Origin: Cymbomonas tetramitiformis
Lineage: Eukaryota; Chlorophyta; Pyramimonadophyceae; Pyramimonadales; Pyramimonadaceae
DNA length: 13,504 nt
Reading direction: 5' to 3'
NCBI GenBank assembly: GCA_001247695.2
Contig: LGRX02015668.1
Coordinates: forward strand, 1-13,504
Numbering within the stretch: the first letter of the stretch is position 1; every line of letters starts with the position of its first letter. Below, piece after piece: positions 1 to 7,633 of the stretch. Both the position numbers and the translations under genes were made by a program. The notes below the pieces were generated by a model that saw only the letters and a program-made list of their open reading frames with translations, was not told where the DNA came from and did no database searches.

Positions 1-164
1 CGAGCTGGCGGTGCACTGGCGGTGGCTTGAGCAGTGCGAGCTGGCGGTGCACTGGCGGTGGCTTGAGCAGTGCGAGCTGGCGGTGCACTGGCGGTGGCTT
101 GAGCAGTGCGAGCGGGCGGTGCGCTGGCGGTGGCTTGAGCAGTGCGAGCGGGCGGTGCACTGGC
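1..164. repeat. 36-bp tandem repeat array, about 4.6 copies, cut by the window edge
   Basis: Copies begin at 1, 37, 73, 109 and 145; the last stops after 20 bases. Units 1-3 are identical. Unit 4 has two substitutions, and the partial fifth keeps one of them (cgagcggg for cgagctgg). Because the period is 12 codons, several frames stay open and encode 12-residue repeats such as HWRWLEQCELAV, but these frames begin only with GTG in the window and continue into unrelated sequence. The array probably extends left of the window. A minisatellite is the simplest reading; a repeat region inside a coding exon cannot be excluded. Confidence 0.95.
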
Positions 165-1035
165 AACACCATGTATTACAGTGGAGGGGGCTCCGTCACT
201 GCCGGTCGGCATGGTCCGGTCAGAGGCTTTGTTCAAGTCGCGGTGCGTCCAGCAGTAGCTTTTGCCGATGGCCGCCTTATTGCCACATGGATTGCCATGC
301 CTTGTACTCCCCTGGCATTTTTCAACCTCCTGTAACATCTGCTTCACCTCCTTTCAAAGGCAAATCCCCGGGCTCCCCCGTCCCCCAATCCCCCCTGCCC
401 GTATGAGCACCCAAAGTGCGGATCTTTCAGCCTTTATTGTGTCTGCGAAGACATCATGCAGTCTACGGCACAACCGGATGCTGCATGTGGGCATGCATAA
501 GCCCAGGGACCTTTTGATGAAATAAAGGATTCAAATCACAATCTTGGAGGGGCCAACCCGAGTTGCAATATGTACTTCCAGGGCCACTTTCAGCATCCTG
601 TACTAAACTCCGGCACTCAGGCATTCCTACCCTGAAAACTTTTAGCACCTTATCTCAAACTCCTTACCCTGCAACTAGGCCCACTTTACCAAGGCACTTT
701 CCCTTGCAAGGCACTTTCCCAGCATGCGCCGGGAACGCCAACATGGTATAAACTTAAAAACGCCATCGCTGCAGTATAGGATTTGTTTTGGCTTTGAACT
801 CATGCTTACATTTGTTGCTATCAAAACTGTGAGAGGCATTGGATCCTGGAAATTCCTCCCGCGAGCACAAGCTCATACGAGTGGGTCTTGCGCACTGCAG
901 CCGCGATGCGCCTGCCATGCTGTGGGGGGTTGGCAAGGCGAGTCAAGGGTGCAATGAAAGTGCAATATATCTTTGGAAAGCTTTGTTTGGGCGGAGCATG
1001 CCCGGGAAAGACGGGAGCTTCTGCTCTTCCGCACT
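165..1035. other. Non-coding stretch, no convincing gene
   Basis: Short frames are present on both strands, but none has biased composition, a recognisable domain or a good start. The one local structure I see is an imperfect tandem pair at 691-720. Nothing here resembles an RNA gene or a mobile element terminus. Confidence 0.5.
691..720. repeat. 17-bp tandem duplication
   Basis: The 17-bp unit aaggcactttcccttgc at 691-707 is followed directly by 13 matching bases at 708-720. It is a simple local duplication with no evident function. Confidence 0.8.
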
Positions 1036-1251
1036 TCAAGCGGCGGCACAAGTGCCCGTGGGGCATACTGGTGGGAAAAACTCCGCTTCCACAGCGGCTG
1101 CGAACTGTTTTGCACTCCAGGTTGGATGATCCCTTCTCACAGCTTCCACTTGCGCCGCCGCTTCATTGTCCGTCATGTGTGGAAACATTGTCATGACTCT
1201 CGTAACTGCTTCATCCAGTACCTCTCTCTGCATAACCCCTCTACAACACAT
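1036..1251 (-). CDS. Possible exon of a CUE/UBA-like small helical domain protein
   Basis: Seventy-one codons from an ATG at 1251 to a stop at 1036. About residues 11-53 read like a real amphipathic helical domain: a hydrophobic helix, then an MFPHM turn, then a charged helix (NEAAAQVEAVRRDHP) and a third helix (AKQFAAAVEAEFF). Known CUE domains have a conserved Met-Phe-Pro in a three-helix fold of about 40 residues that binds ubiquitin, so the resemblance is suggestive, though only this turn is diagnostic. An in-frame TAG lies directly before the ATG. A GTATGC donor-like site follows the domain, which would fit a single exon of a longer spliced gene. No partner exon was identified. It may be a chance frame. 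Confidence 0.3.
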   Translation of the reverse strand: MCCRGVMQREVLDEAVTRVMTMFPHMTDNEAAAQVEAVRRDHPTWSAKQFAAAVEAEFFPPVCPTGTCAAA

Positions 1252-1860
1252 CTAACGTTTAGCCCCCATGGCAAGCCAAACAAATTTATCAAGTGTGGGA
1301 AAGAGACGCAGCTGCAAAATGAAAGCCTCTACGTGTGCACGTCATATTAGGACCATGTTCACGAGGCAGCAATCTCCTTGACGGCGTGAGGTGAGTAGTC
1401 CGTGACTATTATCGAGAGTCTGTGACACGTGCTTTTGGGAGGATCGAGCAAACATCCAACTATGCGAAAACAGAGAACGTAGGTCTAGCAAGCTTTTCCC
1501 ATAAATTTGGGTACACCCTCCCCCTCCCTGCTAGCACCCTCATCTCCTTACGTTAAGTTCCGAGTTCTATTATCGTAACGCCTAAAACCCCAACCCCAGA
1601 AGTCGTACCTCTCGGACTTCAGCTCCTGCCTCTGAACTAGCTTCTGCTCGCATGGCCACACTTATCTCGCGAGGATTGTGGAAAGCCTTCTAGAAGGTTG
1701 CATACGATCCAAATCGAGCAAAATAACTGTCAAACTGAGCACACACACATGAGATGACGTTGATCCTGAAAGGAACACTGGCAGGCACTTATAAAGTAAA
1801 AGTGTAAAGTTGGGAGTGCAGCTAGTGGGAGTGCAGCAAACCCTCCTGTCGTGTTTCGTG

Positions 1861-1909
1861 TGACCACAGGATGACATGACCATGACCTGACCACAGGATG
1901 ACATGACCA
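1861..1909. repeat. 22-bp direct repeat, period 27
   Basis: Copies at 1861-1882 and 1888-1909 are identical, starting tgaccacaggatgacatgac, and are separated by 5 bases. The pair sits about 300 bases before the ATG at 2215, so it could be a duplicated upstream element. No factor is recognised. Confidence 0.85.
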
Positions 1910-1922
1910 CAGAACACACTCG

Positions 1923-1930
1923 ATATAAAT
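1923..1930 (+). promoter_or_regulatory. TATA-like box upstream of the 2215 gene (tentative)
   Basis: The string ATATAAAT lies about 285 bases before the ATG at 2215, followed by a 12-bp palindrome at 1966-1977. Position and sequence are compatible with a core promoter and a long 5' leader, but TATA-like strings occur elsewhere nearby (about 1790), so this is a guess. Confidence 0.2.
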
Positions 1931-2214
1931 GGTGAATCGGAACGGTATCGGAACCGTCCAGAGTTCGATCGCGATCGGACGGCCGAGATAGGGGATTCGG
2001 GAGGGAGACAAAAAGGGGTTCAAGGTTCAGGTTACGAGGCGAGGTTCCAGGCGAGAGGCAGAGCGGAGCGGGAGGGTGCGGGTGTGTCACGCGTTTGCTG
2101 CCGATCTGATGTTCTTGCGGATTTTCGCTTTATTGCCTGAAGTTGGATTCAAGTACCTTTTGCATTTTATCTTTCGTCCGTCATCACCGCCTTGAAGAAG
2201 GTGAAGCTGGTAGC

Positions 2215-2664
2215 ATGGCCGATGCAGGTGATAGCTGGGAAGATCTGGACGACGAGGACCTGGAAAACCAGTTTGAACGAGTTGAAGTAGTGTATGTGCC
2301 ACCCACACAATCTGTTGAACCCACACCTAAAGTAACCACGTGCGCCTTAAAGCCAAGTGTCAAAGAGAGCGCTGCTGAAGAAGCTGAAATAGATAATCGT
2401 CCGCTTATTCTCGTGGATCTGACGGCTCTTAGTGACGGGAAGATCCACAACAAATTCGACAAATTTGGTTGCAACGACGCCGAAGCCAAGCGTGAATACA
2501 CTCGGAAAATTGAGTCCGATTATCAAAAGTATGCCAACGATGCGAAGTTAATCTCTTCAGGAGTAGTGCGCCCTTGTGGCTACAGCGTTTGGAGACCAGC
2601 CTTGGCCGCCTTAAGAGATGAAGTCCCGGGGCACTTTTTTGCCCCGATATTTCCTCCATCATAA
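2215..2664 (+). CDS. Acidic hypothetical protein, 149 aa
   Basis: I do not recognise the family. The start is the ATG at 2215, in a good context (A at -3, G at +4); the frame is open upstream, but only a TTG at 2143 precedes it. The N-terminus is strongly acidic around a tryptophan (MADAGDSWEDLDDEDLENQF), followed by a Pro/Thr/Glu-rich linker (about residues 25-58), a hydrophobic strand (RPLILVDLTAL, 62-72) and a highly charged, probably helical stretch (80-112). No signal peptide or membrane segment is visible, so a soluble intracellular protein is likely. The DSWEDLDDE start recalls small RNA-binding or translation-associated proteins such as SUZ-domain proteins, but the SUZ core is not convincing. 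The last 30 residues look less natural, so the true gene may be spliced or truncated near 2560. Confidence 0.55.
   Translation: MADAGDSWEDLDDEDLENQFERVEVVYVPPTQSVEPTPKVTTCALKPSVKESAAEEAEIDNRPLILVDLTALSDGKIHNKFDKFGCNDAEAKREYTRKIESDYQKYANDAKLISSGVVRPCGYSVWRPALAALRDEVPGHFFAPIFPPS
2627..2646 (+). other. 7-bp-stem hairpin with T-rich loop at the end of the 2215 frame
   Basis: CGGGGCA at 2627-2633 pairs with TGCCCCG at 2640-2646 around the six-base loop cttttt. It lies about 20 bases before the stop at 2662-2664. It resembles 3'-end stem-loops only in shape; the sequence does not match the histone stem-loop. Confidence 0.4.
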
Positions 2665-3966
2665 CTAATTCCTCGCGATCAAGTTTCTCTTGTCATTGAC
2701 GTCCGTAACCTTTTCTCAAACTTCTCCTGCTCGTTTCCTTGTCAGTTGCAAATCACCCAGCGTTAGCATTGGATGGTTGAGTACATAAAGTAGCAAACAG
2801 AGCTTTGGCTGCCAAAAGGAACGTTTGATACTTCTGGTATAAAAGAAATACACGTTCTAACGGTAATCCTTGTTTCCTATGCGGGTGTTCATGGTGCAAG
2901 CGGTGCCTGCTTATGAGACCCAACTTGGGTTCCATGGTGGGGTCCCAGTCAATTTGCCCTTGCATCTATATTTATTCAGAAGTACCGACACCATTGATTT
3001 TTTCAACACATTTGCGATAGTAGATATATGGAGCAGTCAACTAGGCCAATAGTGCGTGCATTGATGTATTCAATGGTGCAAATGAGAACATGAGGGGTGC
3101 AATACTATCATTTGCGTTCAGGGATATTTATATGTAGAAATGCACGCAAACATGAACTATCGTACGAAAGTATGCTCATGTTTTCGTTGTTGTAGCGCAC
3201 CCACTGCGTCCGAGGCAGAGGATAGTGAGGAGGAATGCAAAGAGAATATGCCGGGGTAGCAAACCTGCAACCGGGTCGCCCCAACCCCAGCTGGAGCTGT
3301 GGCCGATCATGCCCAGCCACCGTTAGGTTATCCGCCCATTCTCCGTGTCGCCAGGCTCAACGGAGCCGCCGATGGAGCATGCACCCGTCGAGTACGGGAG
3401 CCCCATGAAGTTATGTACCCCCGTAGGGAGCTCCCGCCATGCACAAATGCTTCCCGCTTGCCCGGCGGGTGCGCCTTGCGATACCAGCTTTGTGATTCGC
3501 AGCGCCTTGCGACACCGGATATCACCGGACACACGGCGCTCAGGCAACATCCATTTGGGCATGTGCCGACACCATCGATCCGCCTAGCCGCACGTGTGTG
3601 TGGCACCACCACATCCGCCGCACCATCTGCCGCACACTTGACCACCTGTTTACTGGCATCCGCCGCCGCTGGAGTGCCGTAGGGGCAGTGCTCACCGTAA
3701 GCAGGACTCATTTCCCCCCGCCATAAAGGGATACCCAAAATTTGGGGATATTTTATGAAAATTGTGGCGGGTGAAGGGTGAGGGGTGAGAGTCCTCTGTC
3801 ATCCCTTGACTTTGCTGTCACGTGCAATGCCGCTTGCATCAGGTCACCAACCGCTCCTCGCTTCACTCGGTCTATCATAAAACATTGTGGCTGTATGTTA
3901 TGATCATCTTTAGCTCACTGAGACGACCGGTTTCTCTCTGGTGTCTGATTGTTTTCTTGAAATGCT

Positions 3967-3980
3967 TATATATATATATA
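3967..3980. repeat. (TA)7 microsatellite
   Basis: Seven uninterrupted TA units within a non-coding region. Confidence 0.95.
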
Positions 3981-4161
3981 CATAGATTGTAGCTCGCGCA
4001 GAGTTTCCATCTCCCCCCAATTTCATCCAACGAAACTGGGGGCTCCTCGACTCCACCGAACGTTTCTGTCCGTCACAAACCTAATTTAGATTAGAACTTC
4101 AACGCTCTCGCCATTTTCACATTCAAATTGTGCATGGCGTCTTGGAACGGCATTGGAATAT

Positions 4162-4179
4162 CATGGCATGGCATGGCAT
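4162..4179. repeat. Pentanucleotide repeat (catgg)3.6
   Basis: Three complete catgg units followed by cat. This is a short local slippage repeat. Confidence 0.9.
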
Positions 4180-5201
4180 TTGACTGCGTTGTGCGAACCG
4201 AATGCTCAGCACGTCGCTGAGCACTTCTCGACTGGCGGCGCGGGATCACCCACCCATCGCGTGCGTTGCGGTTGGAGCTCAATAGGCGCAAGCTTACTTT
4301 ATATACTAGCTCGGGCGGACTGAACGGAATTATGTACACGCCATTCAATCCTTTTAAAGAGCAAAACACGGTCGGGTGAGTAGCCCAACAATCGCCGGAC
4401 TTGCCGATATGCCAAATGTGTTACTACATATCGTTAGAATTTCACTGTCAAAATCAAAGAGGGCACTTCTATCAAAATTCCTGACCATCGGCGACCTCAA
4501 TCTCGAGTTTCAGACGTGCGTGCCCTGCTATCTATGCATGGAGTACGTCTATTTATTCATGTGTTCCGTTCCTTCGCTCGTTCCTCTTTCCGTTCCTACT
4601 ACCAACATACCAACCACGGATATGAATATATCTTACCAGCAACGATGCCGGCAACCCGATTGATATCTGCCTGATATCCGTTTGATCGCCATCTGATACC
4701 TCTGGTACCTGATTTCGGCCTGAATTTCCTGATCGCCGACCCATGTGCTGAGATCTGCTTAGGCCGCTCCGACCGGTGTAAACGGTTATGACCCCTGAGT
4801 CGGATGAGTTCATCCTGAGATAGTGACTATAACGTACGAGTATAGTAGTTAGTGGTGACCGTTTCGGGTTTAGGTTTCTTAACTTATTCGTTTTACGATT
4901 AATAACAGTTCGACGATATCACACGAAAAGCACTCAGCGGTTCTGATAAATTCACACCTGAATATATCGGTTAGATATATTCCCGTCTAGCAGCTCGTGG
5001 ACTGATTCCACGGATTTTTTTCTCATTGCTCTTGGCCATGGTTGGCTAAGCTACGCCGATTGGAGTAGGTGGTGCGTGGAAGCGTATCGCGTTCTCGCTA
5101 GGTGAGTGCGTGAGCTGATGTTCGGATGATGTTGTGGTAGAGCTCATGGTGGTGCATTTATTGCGGGGTTTGTGTTCCACCATGGCACACTACCGGATAT
5201 T

Positions 5202-5369
5202 ATGCTCGTCTTGGTACCTTGCTGGACGACGACTATGCTAGCTAGTCGTGATTCGAGTATTTTCAACCTCACTCTTACCGAAACGAGCCCAAGCACGCTC
5301 CGGACATTTTCACTTTTCCACACTACTAGCAATACGCGTCCTTTGACCGCATCGCAGTCGAGAGTTATA
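5202..5369 (+). pseudogene. Left-hand fragment of a split gag-like gene
   Basis: An open frame from the ATG at 5202 runs to the TTATA at 5365-5369, where the LTR element was inserted. The segment is Ser/Thr-rich (for example TLTETSPSTLRTF). If the insertion and one TTATA copy are ignored, the frame continues without a stop into 9535-9618, where an Arg-rich then Asp/Ser-rich stretch (RARRRLSLDSD) follows. That continuity, together with the absence of any ATG immediately left of 9535, suggests that the two pieces were once one N-terminal region. Alternatively, both are leader sequence that happens to be open. Confidence 0.35.
5365..5369. repeat. Target-site duplication TTATA, left copy
   Basis: TTATA lies immediately before the TG that opens the left repeat. 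It matches the five bases immediately after the CA that closes the right repeat. Confidence 0.7.
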
Positions 5370-5581
5370 TGTCAGATATAGTTCCGCTGTAATATATATC
5401 TAGCTGGAGAGATAAACCCTGAGTTGAGGGTTACGATATCAGATCGGTTAAAGTGTCTTTGATAAAAGTCGAGATAACATAAATACCTAACGGGTGTTTC
5501 CCGTCTAGTGGTGACGGTCACCCAGCCTACTATAGGAAGTGACATGTGACAGTTTCGGGTGCCACAGTGTCAAATCCAGCA
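5370..5581. repeat. Left long terminal repeat, 212 bp (uninterrupted copy)
   Basis: It begins TGTCAGATAT and ends AATCCAGCA. It aligns along its length with 6776-6959 joined to 9506-9529. Compared with that copy it lacks a 4-base atcg near its start and has about 8 extra bases around 5495. It contains a perfect palindrome, GGTGACGGTCACC, near 5510. It preserves the string tttcgggtgccacag that is split in the other copy, which shows where the DNA transposon went in. Confidence 0.8.
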
Positions 5582-5598
5582 CACCACCTAGGGTGGTG
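5582..5598. other. 17-base palindrome just inside the left LTR
   Basis: CACCACC at 5582-5588 and GGTGGTG at 5592-5598 pair perfectly around the loop tag. It starts at the first base after the LTR, where a primer-binding site is normally found, and does not resemble a known tRNA 3' end. It may be part of a packaging or replication signal, or chance. Confidence 0.5.
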
Positions 5599-5841
5599 AC
5601 CGGAGCTAGTGGTGAAACGAAGCAACAAACTCCCTACTCAACTTCAGGAGGAAATTGTAGCACAACTGGGGGCCTGTACTCTTGGTCAAGGCGGTCCCAG
5701 CTCACAGCAAAGATTGTCATATATAGCTGTTAAGTGCTAAAACCCTAAACACAACTCAAATTCAGAGAGCTCTTCTGCACATCTAGAAAGCTAATCACCA
5801 GTCAATCCCTAGGCAGGCACGGTGTAAGCAATCTTCAGCCA

Positions 5842-6519
5842 CTAGATGGTTCTGGAACTGGTCGGCCAGCTCGGAGCAACGTGAGGGTGCAGTAGTTGCC
5901 GGCCTCCGGAGCCGGTGGTAAAATCATGCGTAGACAAAATTAAGGAATCCCCGATCTCAATCGCGGAGTCCCCAGAGCCCGGCGCCTCGTCCTCGGACGA
6001 GTACGGTGGCGGTGAGTAAGGCGGTGAAGAGGGAATTGGCGGATCAGGATCCACGAGCTCTGGCGGTAGCGGGAGAAAGCCGTAGAAGCGGAATCCCTGT
6101 CGCAGCTCCCGATACCGCGCTTGTCTCCGCGGCGGTATAGCATCCGGCACTGCACCCGACCCACTGCGTCGCCCAGCACGCTACGGAAAGGTGCAGGCGG
6201 TGAAGTCGCCGCAGTTGGGACTGCCGAGGCAGTCCACGCAACACCACCGACCGGTGGAGCCGCGCATGCGCGTGCATTGGCACCACCGACGCCGGAAGCG
6301 GCGTGTGGTGCGGCGGTAGCACAAATTACGAAGAGCGCACACACCAGTGAGGAAGTGAGGAAAGACCTCCCCAAGCCGGGAATGCCCCCCCCCACAGCCG
6401 TACCGCGGCCGTGGCAGCGCAACCGAGGCATCCTCGTCGTCGTCGTCGCTCGTGGTGTAGGTTGCGGGCTCGTAGCCCACCACGCTCTCCGGCGCCTCGA
6501 CCGCGGAGAGCATGTGCAT
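5842..6519 (-). pseudogene. Degraded or spliced minus-strand coding sequence inside the LTR element
   Basis: Two coding-like blocks lie in one frame on the minus strand. The first, from an ATG at 6519 to a TAG at 6181-6183, begins with an acidic stretch (TTSDDDDEDASVALPRPRYG). The second, 6180-5842, is Pro/Ser-rich then acidic (PLPPELVDPDPP, PPPYSSEDEAPGSGD). Between them, another minus frame (about 6415-6185) has a hydrophobic run (SSLVCALFVICATAA) and an Ala/Gly-rich tail; a run of nine G on the coding strand at about 6385-6393 is a natural slippage site between the frames. So this is a broken gene, or one with an intron. The region is clearly GC-richer than the flanking LTRs, suggesting sequence captured from elsewhere. 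No family is recognised. Confidence 0.35.
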
Positions 6520-6957
6520 GCTCACGGGCGGCCCGTAGTGCGCGCAGTGGAAGCGTGGTGCCCCATAACCTGTGAGAGATATTATACCGTAATATATCGG
6601 GTGGTCACTGAATACTTCTCATGCAAGTGTAAACTGATTATAAAGATAAACGAATATATAATGCATCTGTGACCTAGGTATCTGTGTCACCAAGTATTGT
6701 ACGAGTACTGGTACAGTCGAACGGAGTCATGCAAGTTATGACCTACGGTGCACTGAATCCAGCAGGCCCATAACATGTCAGATATATCGATAGTTCCGCT
6801 GTAATATATATCTAGCTGGAGAGATAAACCCTGAGTTGAGGGTTACGGTATCAGAACGTTAAAGTGTCTTTGATAAAAGTCGAGATAACATAAATACCTA
6901 ACGGGTCTACTGGTGACGGTCACCCAGCCTACTATAGGAAGTGACATGTGACAGTTT

Positions 6958-6959
6958 CG
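6958..6959. repeat. Target-site duplication CG, left copy (right copy 9504-9505)
   Basis: The right LTR reads tttcg then transposon then cgggtg, while the left LTR reads tttcgggtg. One CG is therefore duplicated. The alternative, that the TIR itself begins CGCTCGGG and the insertion replaced a CG, is less simple. Confidence 0.65.
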
Positions 6960-7012
6960 CTCGGGCGCGCTCAACCGGATTTGGATCGCCCGGATTCAAA
7001 TCCCACATTTTC
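6960..7012 (+). repeat. Left terminal inverted repeat of the DNA transposon
   Basis: It pairs with 9451-9503 in reverse orientation, 50 of 53 positions. The first 38 bases are identical; the three differences cluster at 6998-7003. Immediately inside it, 7019-7037 folds back on 6991-7011 as an imperfect hairpin (cacattt with aaatgtg at its base). Confidence 0.95.
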
Positions 7013-7369
7013 CGCGACAAATGTGACATTCAATCCCACGCAGAACTCCTCAAAGTTTCAAGAACCTGGGCCGAAACGTATGCCACGTCAGTATCCACGC
7101 GTGCAATTATGATGGAATATTTTGCATGAGAAGCATTTTCAGAACCAATGCTCACGCCGCGATTGGCATGACCTGGCAGTTGAAATCAGGCAATCTGTGT
7201 TTAATTTGAAATCAAATTTATTGCAATTATTGTTCCTGCAAATTCACAATATCGCGAATTTTTATTTCTTTAAAACATACGAAGTCGGGGTTGGGGCGTT
7301 GTCGCGGAGTCAAATTGAAATACTCCGTTTGCTGTCCGCGTGACAGCGAGCATCGCACTGATACGTTGT

Positions 7370-7439
7370 CCAGTGTCAGCTTTTACAGAATCGTGACCGT
7401 TTTTGCAGTTTATGTCCGTTTTTGCAGTTCTTGACAGTG
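7370..7439 (+). repeat. Left inverted repeat of the inner unit, with three iteron-like motifs
   Basis: It starts CCAGTGTC and ends GACAGTG. Within it ccgtttttgcag occurs at 7397-7408 and 7416-7427, and a degenerate copy (cagcttttacag) at 7377-7388, so spacing is 20 and 19 bases, about two helical turns. The right copy has the better version of the first motif (tttttgcag). Confidence 0.95.
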
Positions 7440-7633
7440 TCGACAACAAATATGCACGCCAAAGACAGAGGATAACGAGCATAACAAAAATTCAAGCACT
7501 TCATACGCACACGCATTCACGCAGGTACAATAATATCATATATGCATATTTCAAATTATGTACTTCTATGATATGATATTTCTCGGATGTTCCATGTACG
7601 TAACATGCGTTCCTACCGAGAAACGGTGTATCG

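Larger units (their letters stand above)
1252..2214. other. Intergenic region and probable upstream region of the 2215 gene
   Basis: No supported gene. The right part holds short repeats (two copies of tgggagtgcagc near 1811-1837 and a 22-bp pair at 1861-1909), TATA-like strings near 1790 and 1924, and the palindrome cgatcgcgatcg at 1966-1977. These lie upstream of the 2215 start and may include its promoter, but no element is strong enough to name as the start site. Confidence 0.4.
2665..5201. other. Long non-coding region with a GC-rich island
   Basis: No gene is supported. 3240-3730 is GC-richer than its surroundings and open on both strands, typical of chance frames; their starts are mostly non-ATG and their compositions shuffled. 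Simple repeats occur at 3967-3980 and 4162-4179. 4660-4735 has several imperfect copies of a ctgat-containing string. 4830-5000 has scraps resembling the LTR repeat at 5370 (gtctag followed by a GT-rich stretch, TA-rich runs), so an older, more decayed element of the same type may lie here. Confidence 0.4.

Noticed and set aside
1..164. CRISPR array
   Set aside because: Units are contiguous with no unique spacers and the setting is eukaryotic.
11..406. Long plus-strand frame with a 12-residue repeat (HWRWLEQCELAV)
   Set aside because: It opens on GTG only, and its openness follows from the 36-bp period. Sequence after the array has no protein-like character.
973..1350. 125-codon plus-strand frame
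   Set aside because: It starts at TTG, overlaps the better-looking minus-strand frame, and has no recognisable features.
2627..2646. Bacterial intrinsic terminator
   Set aside because: The T-run is in the loop rather than after the stem, and the surroundings are eukaryotic.
3299..3738. Overlapping frames of 127-136 codons on both strands in the GC-rich island
   Set aside because: All are in stop-poor GC-rich DNA with shuffled composition; the longest begins at TTG and none shows a domain or repeat pattern.
6960..7010. tRNA-like gene or SINE in the transposon end (ggattcaaatccc resembles a B box)
   Set aside because: No cloverleaf can be formed and there is no convincing A box at the right distance; the string lies within the TIR and differs between the two ends.
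7122..7343. 73-codon frame just inside the left end of the DNA transposon
   Set aside because: Starts at TTG in AT-rich DNA and has no features; it is probably chance.
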